DNA of 64,000 nucleotides from Anopheles merus (Eukaryota > Arthropoda > Insecta > Diptera > Culicidae): the NCBI RefSeq assembly GCF_017562075.2, contig NW_024427692.1, positions 1 through 64,000 of the forward strand. The letters are read 5' to 3'. Of the stretch, positions 12,131-25,089 are shown one piece after another. Every line of letters begins with the position of its first letter. Positions within the stretch are counted from its first letter, which is position 1. Position numbers and translations under genes: made by a program. Below the pieces are notes generated by a model, which ran no database searches, was not told where the DNA came from, and saw only the letters and a program-made list of their open reading frames with translations.

Positions 12131-14169
12131 CTACATATTGTAAGGATAAGTTGATGGTTTTAAAATTGAATGTATCGAGAGGGTAGCGTTTGCTGGAAAA
12201 ATTTTATCCTTGCTCTCAGAAAATTCTGCAGCTTTTACCCCTTTGTTGTATATTTTTATTACTATCGAAACACCACTACCACCAGCTTCACCAGTCATAC
12301 TTACATACTTTATAATACAAACAGTTGTACACTTCAGCCCAAAGCGAAAGATTCTATCATCCTTGAACTCTCGCATCTCGAACGTTTTATCGATGTTCAA
12401 GTATGCGTTAGCTGAGTTATTCCCATTCCAGGGTGTCCAGGTGATGTTCGAAAGCTTACTGGGAGTTGGTGTTGGATTGCTAAAGAAAAAAATGGAACCA
12501 ATCCTTTTCAAACTACACATCAACAGCCTTCAAACTATTACTACCTACCCATGCTTGATAAAGTTGGCTATCAACTCCACTGTCCAGCGATGTATTCTCC
12601 ATTCCTCCCGATACTGGTCCACCTTCGCAAGGGCCTCCTCCAGATTGTAGGGTGAAAAAATGTACCCCAAATCATCCCCGTGTATGGCACCGTACTCCGA
12701 AACAGGCAGATAGCTAATATACTCCTTATACTTTGCCTTCCCGAACTGTCCATCAAACTCAAACCGAAGATAGTACACGGGCATCGTTCCGTGCAGTGTT
12801 TGGGCTAAATCCTGCGCCAACCGTCTCATAGGATATCGTAGATTTGCTACATCTGCTATCTGTTGAAACACCTCCTCACTGGAGTTAACATGACCTGCCG
12901 CCACCAAGTGGGATGTAAAATTATTAACAAAGGAAACTAATGCACCAACCTTTTGTTTGGTCCAATTTTGAGGAATATTTGGGTAGAAGTGAAATCCATC
13001 TAAATGCTTCGATTGGTCGGCGAATTCTCGTGCCGTTTCACTTATCAGTATTGGAACCTTTGTAATCGGTGGGCTTAGCACGGATACATGAGGTGCATTC
13101 ACGGTATAGCTATCCCGCTCGATCTCTTCCTGCTCCGGCTCGGGTATGAAGCAAGGAGTACCCATCGAAGCGAACGCAAACGCAAAACCGGTCGTTCCAT
13201 TTTGGATGAAAAAATCCTCAACAGCTCTGGTACGAAACTCTATCGCAGTTTTGGGTTGCAGATCACTCAGGTACGACTCCGTGCAGAGTCGCGGCTGGTA
13301 CATGAAGGACCAGGACGCTAGCAGCGATCCGCTCAGTACAATCATACGGTGGAAGAGATCTTTCGACTGGGGTATGTAGAGATGATGCGTTACCGAGCCG
13401 GCTCCCGCACTATGGCCGAGCAGTGTAACTTGCGCAGGATCACCGCCGAAGCTGCCAATGTACCGCTGCACCCACCGCAACAGTGTGGTTTGATCTTTCA
13501 GCCCAAAGTTGCCACTGATGTTGAATTTGTTGGTCTTTAGAAAGCCTAAAACATTGAGCCGGTAGTTAAAGGTCACCACAACAACACCCTGCAAATAGCG
13601 TTAATGATGAGCAGTTAGTTACAACACCAAAACACAACACTTTAACACTGCTTACACTATCAATTAATAGATCAGCCCCATTTATGTCTTTTTCACCATG
13701 TCCAACCGCGTAACTTCCACCGTGAACGAACACTAGCACAGGATATGCCGCTGCTTCCGTGCTGTCTTTAACACGAGGCGTGTAGATGTTTGCAAATAGA
13801 CAGTCTTCGCTACCAATGACATAGTCCCGAGTGAATGGATTATTGTACTGGGCACAAACACTCCCGGGTGTGGTGTAGTTCAGCGATCCACTCGGTTGAT
13901 GCACTATTGAATGCTGTCAGGTGTAAAGCCTTAATTACTGACAACGGTCACATTGCTAATCCTTCACTCAATTTTCTTACACGAAATCGTAGCCTTCCGG
14001 TCGGCGGCTCTCCGTATCTGACACCATAATACGCACAGTATGGTGTACTGCTGAAGGTAGCCTTGGGCACTCCCACTCCCGTTGCTGCCTGTTCGTACTG
14101 CACCAGACAGCTTGCCTGCACGCTGCTAATAAAGAAATGACCCAATAACAGGACAGCGCAGGTCCACAT
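12131..14169 (-). CDS. Secreted carboxylesterase / cholinesterase-like alpha/beta hydrolase
   Basis: Four exons join in frame: 14169-13981, 13913-13656, 13588-12549 and 12479-12131, giving 611 aa. All three introns are 67-74 bp and GT-AG. Residues 1-21 form a signal peptide (MWTCAVLLLGHFF start), so the enzyme should be secreted or membrane-associated and hydrolyse carboxyl esters. Family marks are SEDCL (98-102), the oxyanion-hole HGG (127-129), the nucleophile elbow GHSAGA with Ser209, and the His motif AIHGDDLGYIF with His452. The acidic triad member is unclear: the segment ISETAREF (332-339) offers two glutamates but lacks the usual glycine after Glu. The last exon runs about 70 residues beyond FRFG, where family members normally end. 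An ATG-less upstream frame exists, but this Met precedes the signal peptide. It is probably of the insect beta-esterase/juvenile-hormone-esterase-like group; the substrate cannot be told. Confidence 0.92.
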
Positions 14170-14257
14170 CGCCACGACGTGATCGGTGGGGACGGTGCTG
14201 TATGAATGAAGCTTCTGAACGACAAACCGATGAGCACGAGATGCTAGCAATGTGTAC

Positions 14258-14265
14258 TATTTATA
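14258..14265 (-). promoter_or_regulatory. TATA box of the esterase gene
   Basis: TATAAATA on the minus strand, 89-96 bp upstream of the esterase ATG. A TCAT-type initiator lies about 30 bp downstream (around 14230), which would give a 5' UTR of about 60 nt. The spacing is typical of insect TATA promoters. The start site itself is inferred. Confidence 0.6.
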
Positions 14266-17200
14266 ATCAAACATCATCACATCGGGTTGTGCGAATCTTT
14301 ATTGTGCGTGATAAGGAGTGTGGTTCCGTCAGTCCGTACCGAGATTAGGAGCGGTGCCAATAAACAGTTTTGATTGATTATTATCATGAACATCAGAAAG
14401 TGTGCCTGGAAGGTGGCCGAGATTTTATAACAGCAATAGTGCAATTCCTGCAACAATGACGTTATTTACATGTAATTCCCTGTCTTTTAGGGAAATCAAT
14501 TTGTGGTTCGGCTTTTCACTAGAAAGCTTATCATTAACATCAAATCTCATCATGTTTTGAATCGGCTGGAGACAGATTTCTGTGAATTGTGTACATCACT
14601 GCTCTGTTCTCATCTCAGAATTTTGAAGTGTTAGTAAGAAAGTAGTTTCTGCTATTCAGGTCAGTGGACGGCAACTCATACTTAGCTCGTGAGTTATTTT
14701 GAAACAGCTAAACTCAATCTTTTACACTCCTAACTTTAAAATCCACAATGTAATCAACTAAACGTTGAAATTACATTGTATGTTTTCATTTGACTTAAAT
14801 TTAATTATTAAGGTGCTTTACATCCACTGTTAACACTGAAATCAATGACAATAATAAACAAATACTTTAACTTTCCTAGAACACGTCGTAGTACGAAATC
14901 TCCCAAGACATCAGACATTCCAAGACATCAACCTGTACAACGTACAAGCCTTCGCGTAGCATTCTCACCTCCAAAAACCCACCAAATTGCACTGTCAGAG
15001 AAGATTATTACTAAATCCTGGATGTGAAATTAATTATGCCATGAGCTATCATCTACAACGGCTGCACGGAAAGTGAGCTTCATTTGTGCAGCTAAAACGT
15101 TGAAAACAGTTGAAACTTTAAGCGTTTACGTTTAGTACAGACGTCATCATCATCATCATCAACGACTTTCGTTTGTATGTGTGATGATGATCCCTCTTCC
15201 AGGTGGGAAGGCACCAAGGCACCGATTCAGTAAAATGGGCTGTAAACAGGTAAGCTCCATTTAAGGTAATGCATTTACTTACTAGCCAATGGAAGGCTTC
15301 AGGTCGAGCGAGAGTGTAGTGTAACTTCTCCACAGAAAGGACACCCGGGCATGATTTACTCTGCCCCGAGTAAAGGTGTGGGCTTTTATTGTCTGGTCCG
15401 TATGGAGCTGCTTCCAGTCTGCCTCTCGAAGCTTAAGTTATTAATCTCGCATTGAAATATGTTATCATTATCAACCGACTTTCATAGGTGCTTAGGAAAT
15501 TGTCCTTTTGAACTATGGCTTCCTTCCCAGATGTAATACAACCGGAACCAACCCATACGGCAGGAAGGCCATCCTTTGCGGACAATCTGAACCAATCCGG
15601 GGAGGAAAATAGACCCCGGCCAAGGGGACCCCCGGATTGCGGATAATCATAGGAAGCCAACTAGCACCGGGGTTTGCCTCAAAGTCTAACCTCAAAGGAC
15701 AATCAAGCCGAACAGCTGGTTGGCCCTTTCCGTTGCTACGAACACTACGAACCCCGGCGGTAGGGAGGTCGTACGGACAAATAAATTAGATTGTACCTTC
15801 GCTCCGCTTTTCCATCCCTGCACTTCAAAAAAGGAAGTTGCATAATTCAGTCAAGGAACTTGAACCCAAGCAAGCCAAGGAGTTTGCGAGCCCAAATATG
15901 CGCGCGTCAAGTGCATAAAACGTCACATCCTATCGGTGCGGTATCTTTCCACTGCTCGGAAGCCTGGTGCAAGAGAAAGCGTGAGTCTAGCAGTCGCAGA
16001 CTAGCAGCACCACTCCCGGGGGCGAAAGTCGATTACGGGTGAATATTTTGTCGCTAAACTCGACAGCGCCGGCTTCGGTTGGCGCAATGCTATTTCTGGA
16101 TGCTGTGTCTGCTTGCGGAGCAAAGTTTCCCCGAAGGCAAGCTGTGCGGGAAGTTGTGCGCTAAGCTCTCGAGGCATTGTGTCTGTGTGCGAATGGTGAC
16201 TTTTCCGGGATGCTGCCTGCCTGCCTGCGATGGAGACGATCTCTACGATCCCGGTCCAAAGTTTGCACACAATTCTCACGTGCTTTTGTTTTCACGGGAT
16301 ATTGTGCGAAGGGGCCGCCTAAAACTCGTCGTGGCAGACGTCGTCAGCCTTGTTCTTCCCCTTTGCAAGATGGCAACTAATCCGATGCGGACGTGTATGT
16401 GTTTCGTTTCTGGTGAATGAAGAAGTTTTGCATTATATTTTCGGCAAATGGTATTGAGCCTGAGGTGCTTGTAGTATGATTCGCACGAAGAACTTTCTCC
16501 CGAGCAAAGGGAACGGGAAAGAGAATCGAATTGTTTTGTAAGTTGAAATTTATTGCTTTCGTTTAACTCAATTTAGCGAGTGGGTTGGTGCGATCTTTAG
16601 CACAACGGGAGAGGCGCAAGGCTGACCGGGACGGCGGGGAGTTATGACGAAACAATACACTTTCACCCAGCCAGAGATTGACTCAGCAAGGAATGAGATG
16701 CCAACAAGGACAATAACACGAGAAGAATAGCGTCTTAGTAGTGGTTCATTAGCATTAGTTAGCTCGTTTAGGTTTAATACTGTATTGAGATGAAATTATT
16801 GAAGTTATATAGACCTCTAAGTTCCTTTAAAATACTCTAAAATTCTACATATTCTTCAATTAATAATCCTATTTCTCCTAACGCACTCAATCACTCTTCA
16901 CACAAGTGCCTTTGATGCATTTGCGAACAAATAATAATCCAACCATAATTATTTCACGTTCACACCATTCAATTGCAAAAGGGGGAAAAAATCATTCTTT
17001 TTCCATCCCCACTTCGTGATATACTGCAAGGATAATCCAACTCTTCGCAGCACTCCCAAGTGAGCTATTGAAAAATTAAACATAAAAAACCATTCCCCAC
17101 CATTACGTGCCTTCTTAAAGACACCGCTCGCAAAGAACGAACTCGGCAAAAAGCTTCCTGCTAGGTTTTATTGCATATGCGAGTGCGACAGCGAATGAGA

Positions 17201-18110
17201 GAAGCTCTCCTCCATCCAGTGCTGTGAAAATCCCACTTTATGACTCGTCACGTTGAGGCGAGAAGGGATGAGCCGTAGAAAAGCGGACTTTAGATTGCTT
17301 TATTGCATTTCTTTATTTTCACCGCTCGTTTAGCACAGTTCGTCAGTGTTGTTCCAGCGTTATTGTTGTTTTGGTGGTGGAGAAGGATATCGTTATGACT
17401 CCATGCAACCACTCCACTATACGTAAACAAACAAAAAAAAACTCCGAAACAAGAGTGTAAAAAGGTCAAGCGAAAGTGTAACGCACGAACGCACATCATA
17501 AAGCGTAAATCGTGCCCTCGGTGTTGGAAAGAAGCTAACCTTTCTTGGCCTTACTGATCCTTACCACACGGGGGCTGAATGTGTTATGAGACAGCATAAA
17601 TTTATCCATCGGCTTGGCACGGGGACAAAAAAAACCCCCAACTACAAGAAGCCGTAAAAAAGCATCCCATATCCCCATCCCCCGGCAAGGATCTCGGAAG
17701 AGTGAAGCGACTGCTCACATGAGAACTGCGCCTGCACGCGAGACTGCGGTCATGTCGAACACGGTCGTTAAGTGAAAAATCTTACCATCTCATCGTTGAC
17801 CCGCGAATCGGAATGGTGTTGAAAGACCGAACGGGGTTGGGGTTTGGGGTGGTATGATGAGGCAGTTTAAGTGTCGATGAAGTGAGAATGAAACGCAACC
17901 CAGATGTCCAACGGCCATGTTTGGTCGGAGTTGGAGGAACACTAAAAAGTGGCCTTATTTTCATTGACCAGCGTGCTGGGGGAAGACCAAAATGTGAGTG
18001 GGATGAATGTTTGTATGGAGAGCTGTACATGGCTTTGCTAGGAATTATTGCGTTTGCAATAAAACGCAGCCGTGATTCATGCACACAACGTCTACGGTCA
18101 AATGTACATT
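14266..18110. other. Intergenic between esterase and membrane-protein gene, left part
   Basis: Alternating AT-rich and GC-rich blocks. The GC-rich block at 15500-16420 is open in several frames at once but shows no domain, signal or splice-supported exon, so I call no gene. A (CAT)n-like tract lies near 15143-15160. Confidence 0.45.
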
Positions 18111-19632
18111 TTTGATGCAGTATGATTTTATTTGGGTAGAAAACGTTGAAGTTTGTTTCATATTAACATTATTACACGTGTTTCTTGCTAAAACGAACTG
18201 ATAAATTTTCAATAAACTCAATTAATATGATATTAAGGATATTTTATATTAAGGGCTGCAAAATTTAATACAGAATTTAGTGAAAAAACAAAGAGATTGG
18301 AACTTTTTAAAGCTAAATTCTTATTGATCTATTAGATTTTCTAGAATTGATTTATGAATTAAACGGATCTAATATTATATTCTCAGTACAAGCTTCCCAA
18401 GTAACCATTAAGCCTCCTTTTTTCATTTGAATGTCTTGTATGACCTAACAAGACTATAATAAAACTCTCTTAAGACTGATAGGGCCCATCTACAGAACTC
18501 TGTTAAGACTACTTGTTAAAACCATTTCTAGACCTTTAAGATGTGAGGTGTAAATACATTTTCAAAATTACAACTTATTGCTATGGATAAGTCCTTGAGA
18601 CGGCAATGAAGTAATGATTGTGAAATCATAATAATGGTTGAGAATTATTTGAGAATTAATATGTTGCCTTAATATTTTTTTCTGATTCTGGAATTGCTCG
18701 CGTATTAGCAGAAATCCATGCCAAGAAAATTTCACTGTTGAAATACATTATAATAATTTAAAAAATATCAAAGCGCCTCAATAATAAGCAACTTTTTGGT
18801 TTAAAAATAAATTATTTTGAAATATAGTTTTCATTGAAATGCCCTCAATTTGTACAAAAAGCTTTTTCAAGGCTGTGGCATAATAAACATGATTAAAATG
18901 GATGCCATTATGCATTAAAATGGATTCCATTGGCTTAAGATAAAGAGGACTTTCCCGATCACAAGTTCAGTCGATTTGTAGTATTGTATGAGTGGCTAAG
19001 ATAGTTTTAAACAGCACATAGCTTTAGTAAGCAAGTTGTGCAAACTAACAAATTTTAACACTCTCCACGTACAGGTAGTGTCCGAAATAAGCGGATCCTG
19101 GTATATGCAAATTTACACAATCTTGGGTTCCTTTAATTCAAGACTTAATGACCATTTAATAAGATCAGTTGATCTTGATGTCCCAGTCTCAAATAAAGTG
19201 ACTTAAAACATGCTTAAGAATACGTTTACTGGATGGTTAAAGCCAAGCATTTTAAAAGTCTCATAAGACAGTCTTATAATAACTTTCAGAACATTTTAGG
19301 TTCAACAATTTTAAAGACTGTTAAGCGTCTTCAAAATACATGTTAAAACTATAAGGCTTACTACACTCATAGTAAAGCTTTCTTTATATATGTTTAATTG
19401 TAAAATCTATAGGAAATGTTTCTTGGGTTCCGAGATTTATTATTATCAAATAGCCTAATAGTCAGCCCTTAGTACGGTAAGAAGAATATTGCTTAAGAAA
19501 CATATTTGGCCTTGTTGGAGCCGATACATCTGTGAGAATAGACCAACTGACCTTGGAAATCAATTTAAACTCAAAGTCAATTAAATTATTCACTGAACGT
19601 AAGCCACAAACTTATCATACATCTTCTTCTGT
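18111..19632. repeat. AT-rich mid-repetitive region with recurrent TTAAGACT-like motifs
   Basis: About 1.5 kb of AT-rich DNA in which short related words recur in both orientations: CTTAAGACTG near 18470, GTTAAGACTAC near 18504, AAGACTGTTAAG near 19313, and GTCTCATAAGACAGTCTTAT near 19258. Two places carry a TCTTGGGTTCC word (about 19123 and 19420). This suggests an old, eroded mobile element, but I could not define ends or target duplications. Confidence 0.35.
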
Positions 19633-19710
19633 TTGGAGTAACGACCTACGAGGACATGCCGGTCTATACATGATAGCCAGTCCTTGCTACTATATCATAC
19701 ATATGGTGCC
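19633..19710 (-). mobile_element. SINE fragment (3' part)
   Basis: On the minus strand this reads ...CAAGGACTGGCTATCATG..., then ACCGGCATGTCC and TCGTAGGTCGTTACTCC, followed by AGAAGAAG. The block CCGGCATGxCCxCGTAGGTCGTTAC also occurs at 36161-36192, and the AGAAGAAG tail is typical of mosquito tRNA-derived SINEs. The 5' tRNA-like head is not recognisable here, so this is a truncated or decayed copy. Confidence 0.5.
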
Positions 19711-20489
19711 TTAATAAGTCCTTAGAATCTAAAAAATTGAATTATTCGTGACATGAAAAGGAATAGAAATCATCATTTCATTGTATTTCATTTTACTGAT
19801 ATCAGTAATTCTTCAGTAACTTTATTTTATACATATACAATTATTTTGATTCCTTTCAATGAGTTTCACCCTAGTTCAATAAAAGTTTGTTTATTTCTGC
19901 TATGCATGCCAACAAAAAAGCTGAACTTCCAGTTCAGTGTATTGTAGTGGTTTATTCCTCAAAAGTAGTAAACTATTCATTTTCGCTCTGCACACATACC
20001 TCCTTTCATACGCCACCGACCGCAAAATTGAACCTTTAAACATCTCCTGCCTGAATCCATCGGGCAGAAATCATTTCTTTGTTGTCAGGACGATGCAGCG
20101 AGCCCCCGCTTTCCCGGCACATCAAGGGGTAATTATTATCGAATGAAGCCCGAAAATGGGAAAATAATTCGATTTTAATGCCCTCGTGACCGGCGGCCAT
20201 CTCGGGCACGCGTAGCCCAGACTAACCTATCCGACCGTCCGATTGAATGGTTAATCCGTATGAAAGAAGTTCGTTCCAACTGCTGCCGACGTTGAAAGAA
20301 CCGGCATTGTTCACTCCTGTGTAGCATTTTGTGTTGCTAATGGGTGATAAGCGGAAGGGGCCACTTTATGAAGGAACCCAAAACCGTGACTGTTTTGATG
20401 GTCAACGGTCACCGGAACGGCCAGTACCGCTCGGCGACCTTTCTTGAGCGGCCGGAAAAAGTACACCGATAACAATCGCAGCGATTAAG

Positions 20490-21458
20490 ATGTCGTGGTG
20501 GCGCACAGTTTTGTTACTTTCCGTCGGAGTTGGATTGATAGTACAAGAAGCCAGCTGTCGCTTACGGTTGGAAAACACAATCACCGAGGAATACCACGAC
20601 GAAGCGGAGGTGCCGAACATATTTGACCAAATCAAAATAAAGATATCAGATGCGGTCAAAGCCACCAGCTGGGAAGGGGACCGGCGATGCACCTTTCCAA
20701 AGGCGAATAAAACAATACAGCTCGACCGAATTCGCGAGGGCCTATGGATACCGCTGGCCTATCTACGGCACAGTGACAATCATCTGCATCCCTTCGTGAG
20801 CCCGTACGTGGAGCTGCGCTGTCTGCGCGTACTTGCCAAGTACGATCACATCACACGGCGGCTCATTCTCCACTACGGATGCGCTACGCACGTAGACAGC
20901 CGGTTGTGGTGGGATTTTCAGTTCGAGTTCCTGCCCAACAAGCGCATCTTCTACCCCGAACGGTACGGTTGCAGCAAATCAAGGCGGCTGCGAAGATCCG
21001 TCATCGCCAGCACGGACTACACCGACTATCTGCTGCTGCACGGCTGCCAGAGCAATGCGGCAAAGTTGTCGCGCGCTAACGCACTGATGGTGCTGGTGCG
21101 AACGCTCAACCTGAAGGAGAGTGTACAGTGGGCGATTGTAAACTACACCCGGGAGGTTCTGCTGCCTGCGACGATTTCCAAAATTACGTACCTGAATGTC
21201 ACGCAAGGGTTCGCGCTGGATGCCAGATGCAATTGTACCCCAGGCAAACAATTCTTATTCTGTAAGCGAAAGGAGCGCACAGATTTGGCTACGGTGCCGA
21301 GTGTGGATAGGGTCTACTATTGGGTTATGGCTGTGGTGACTACTATTTCCCTGTTGATGGCAGCATTTGTACTGCTGGAGCAGCTGCACTTATTTCGAAC
21401 GGTGGGCAGTGAGACGAATGTTGTGATGGTGCAAGAATGCATGAGAAACGAAAGTTGA
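20490..21458 (+). CDS. Predicted type I membrane protein, family not recognised
   Basis: A single open frame of 322 aa. An in-frame TGA lies just upstream of the ATG, so this is the first possible Met. I do not recognise the family. Residues 1-23 form a signal peptide (hydrophobic core VLLLSVGVGLIV). A long extracellular part carries eight cysteines (67, 111, 131, 161, 186, 247, 249, 258) and four N-glycosylation sites (N73, N218, N236, N248). A single transmembrane segment lies at about 276-297, with a tail of about 25 residues. Residues 165-169 read RRLRR followed by Ser, a plausible furin-type cleavage site that would split the ectodomain in two. Codon use and length argue for a real gene rather than a chance frame, and the overlapping minus-strand frames are shadows. 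It has no close neighbour; a mobile element begins 138 bp after the stop. It may be a receptor, adhesion or secreted-precursor protein, but the function is unknown. Confidence 0.82.
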   Translation: MSWWRTVLLLSVGVGLIVQEASCRLRLENTITEEYHDEAEVPNIFDQIKIKISDAVKATSWEGDRRCTFPKANKTIQLDRIREGLWIPLAYLRHSDNHLHPFVSPYVELRCLRVLAKYDHITRRLILHYGCATHVDSRLWWDFQFEFLPNKRIFYPERYGCSKSRRLRRSVIASTDYTDYLLLHGCQSNAAKLSRANALMVLVRTLNLKESVQWAIVNYTREVLLPATISKITYLNVTQGFALDARCNCTPGKQFLFCKRKERTDLATVPSVDRVYYWVMAVVTTISLLMAAFVLLEQLHLFRTVGSETNVVMVQECMRNES

Positions 21459-21595
21459 GGAGGCAATTTCAAAACTTTTTGATGTAGTATACGTAATTGA
21501 TACTCTTTTGCATTAATGTTTAATGCGTTTTAATATATCCTTTCAAATATTTCTAGGCATTAAAAAATGAATGTTTGAAAAAAAACATAAATACT

Positions 21596-22136
21596 GGAGC
21601 CCTTCACGATTATAATCAGTTTTTTGTATGGAGTTTAACAGTTGGAGGCTGAAATCATGTAAACACTCCGTACAAAACCACACAAAAAAACTAGCCTGCA
21701 ATTTTCAGTCTAGATTATTCTAGCCTCAAAGCTAGAATTAGATTCGAGTACCTGCTCGAAAACATGGTTTTGTTTACATTTATCCCAAGGTGCATTAAAG
21801 AAATCAGGTAATCGAATCTGGAATCAAAGTTTATGTAGTCCAGGTGGTCTCATAGCATGTTTGTTATAACCAAAATTGAATATCACTTTTTGACAGAACG
21901 AGTGAAAACTTTTGCTCCAACGAGCTTTCTGGAGGCTTGACGAATACTCAAAACACCCCTAAAATTCTTCATTAAGAAGCAGAAGCGATAAAAATCAGCC
22001 TTCTAAATTCATACATCTTGGGATAAGCCCCCCTGTATATTGTACTCACATAGATAGCTGCTTGAAAACTGCTATACAATGCAAACAGCTGACAGGCTGA
22101 AATTTCAGCCTACAAACTTACAACGGAAAGGGCCTC
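21596..22136 (+). mobile_element. GGGGCCC-family non-autonomous DNA element, copy 2
   Basis: A 541-bp relative of the elements at 9177 and 36474. It starts GGAGCCCTTCACGATTATAA and ends ACAACGGAAAGGGCCTC, with a direct ACT duplication on both sides (21593-21595, 22137-22139). Near the right end it keeps a perfect 18-bp palindrome, AGGCTGAAATTTCAGCCT. No coding capacity was seen. It lies in the 3' flank of the membrane-protein gene and could supply part of its 3' UTR. Confidence 0.87.
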
Positions 22137-22139
22137 ACT

Positions 22140-25089
22140 GTTTTATATTTTTCGTAAGTCTCCTCGCCGTTCCTTGTATCATCAAACACTATGCTTAGGA
22201 GTGAATCGAAATTCAATATTTGAACACTTTCATCGCGAAGAAAGTCCCAATATACTTAACTAAAAACGAGCTTTATTGTGTTGTTATGAGATTTGTGAAT
22301 TATAAACTGTATCACTTATCGCATAAGCCAAAGGTTTTGTTTTCTTTCTTCAGCCTCTCAATACCACACTACTTCCATTCTGTTTTATCTCAGGATTTCT
22401 AGAAGAATTCTATAATAAATAATGGTTTTTATTGATAAAAATTCACTATAATTCAATCAATCTTATATGATAGAGACTTGAAAAACATGTCAAAGACAAT
22501 ACTATAAACATGAATAAAATTCATGATTTACATTCCGATTTTGTATCCATTTTGCCGGGATCCTATAAATAATCACGTTGGCTAAATTTAAACAATGTCG
22601 GAATCATTTATGAATTAACACTCAACACAAATCAAATGCCGATCAAATGCGGAAAATTAAACTCAACAATTGAAAAAAAAAAAAACTACACCACGTCGCA
22701 GAAATTGCTTCAAAATCAGACAAATCAGTCGTGTATATGAGCAACCCGATGAGTCGATTTCCGATGTGCTTTTTAAGCCCTCCCGCTTGATGACACTAGG
22801 CTTATGACGGCTTAAAGCACCATTCAGGCGTGTGAAAAATCCGATTAACTTGTAAACCACAGCCGGCAATGTAGGAAGCGTTCTAAACCTCTCAGCGAAC
22901 TTTCGAGGACTTTGGGCGCACTCGCTCACGCGCTCGCAAACCGCCGTCACGCGTTAACCGGCATGGCATTATCAATTAATAAGCGGAATCAATTATGCTA
23001 CACCACCGCCGGCAACATCACCACAACCACCGGTGCCCGACCGTTGTGGGTGTGAACAAATGCTTCCGGTTTGGCAAACATTTCTCGATTAAGTGCCTCA
23101 AATCGGTGGCTCGGTAATTGATTAAAGCTGGGTATTTGCAGTCGCGGGTGAAATACAACAAACAAAAACAACAATACAAAACAATAAATCCTTCTCATAC
23201 CGGAGGGCTGATGAGATGGTGGAGGGTGGGGCTGCATAAAAATCAGTCCAATTTATTAATTCCACCCATTCCCAGCTGGGTTGACTGGTAGAAGATTAAA
23301 ACTGTGCGCGAGCCGGAGGGATGCGGTATGATATGTATGAAAACCCATTGGAATATGGTCGCGGTAGGGTTCGGTGCCAGCGCATACCGTTATGAAAATG
23401 ATTTCTCATTTGTTTTGACCGTTTTGTGTGTGTGTGTGTGTAATATGCTCCTGATTTTTCACACCACTGCCCACAGTTTGCTTCGTTTGCTGTTTACAAT
23501 CGTTCAACTGAGCCAGCCTTCAAACTCGCTTTTGGGTAACTTTTTTTGTATGATCGGAACACACATATCCCGCCATAGTTTAACACTTGCATGGTCAGAT
23601 GTGGCTAACAATGCACCCAATTTTACCCCTTACTGTGGTGAGATTGAAAAGTGATCGCACGGGCATTAAAAAAAATGCATACCAAAAACCACCACAATAA
23701 CCCTCATCGGAGCCGCAACAACAGAAAGAAATAAAAATAAAAGCACACAAAAAAACCACAGAGACGCGACGGCAGGCGGCATTAAAAAGCAGTGAAAAAC
23801 TATGGTCATAAAACATGGAAAAGTCACCGCGTGCCTACCTCGCCGACAAATGATGGTGAGCCGGTGGTGGAGTACGCTTTGGGGATGGACGGGATTGTTG
23901 GATTGCTTGCTAGCATGGTTTGATTTAGTAAACGATGCCAATCAGATATTGATTATATTTATGTTTTTTTTATGCGTGTTCTTTTGGGCGTGTTATTTTG
24001 AGTTTTAAATTGTGATTTGAATGTTTGAAAAAAAAATGCCACACACCATATTGAATTGTTCCATTTTATTTCAGTTTCATTGGTGGTCAAAATGGTTAAA
24101 ACTCCTTTGCTTCAGTTTTTAAAAGCAATGATATGTGATGTGATTTGCATACCTTCAGGCGTTTTAAATTATTTTATTTTAAAAGACATTCTCATACCAC
24201 GGAGCTCATATTGATCTAAAATTTATGTATGCCAAAATGTATAGTAATTTTAACTAACCTAATAAACAAATAAATTAATAAGAGCCTTACTTCGCATGTT
24301 TTGCTGAAGCCCGAACTGTTAGCTAAAACAGTATTAAAAAAAGACCAATTCTCGCCTCACACAATCGCTTGCACCGTCGATCTAAAGTGCGTTTTGAAAA
24401 CATTGTAATGCACTTGTAATCCACGTTGACAGGCAACATACATAGGGCATAAAAGCTTTGTCGGCCATCCAGCAAACCGGTCACGTAAAAATCCGACAGC
24501 ATCAGTACGCCACCTTTGCAGCTTAAAATACAATCAAAGCCATGCAGCTTAAAGCCATTTTAATCCATTGCTATGCTGCTGTGGTTGTGCGAATTTTTCA
24601 TCCCAAACGGGCTTATGAAATGTATTTCGCTCCTGCCAACAAAAGGTTGAGTGTCCAAAGGGGTGGAGTTGATGCACTAAATCTAAAGACAAAAAAGGCT
24701 ACAGCCGAACATGAATTAGGAAACGATCACTGGTGCAGGGCACAGCAAAAAACAACGCTGCCAAATTTGGTGCGATTTATGAAGCGCGGCTAGAATGCTG
24801 CGGCAACTCAATCAGATGTCAAATGCATTTTTCATACAAACCATGAAATGCGGCGGTAGTAACAGAAAAAAAAAACTCTCCACCACTAACCCGCTCTCGA
24901 TGTCAGTTATGAAAATTAAACACACAACAGACCAAAAATAATGCAAAAAAAAGCAATGCATAACACTGTGGTGCTGTGGCTATGATCTGGAAGTCTTGTT
25001 TTTGAAGTTTTGCTTCCTCGGTATCGCAGCATCATCATTCATTTCGCGTACCAATTTCTAACGAACTGGAAAATTTGTCCAGTCCGCAC

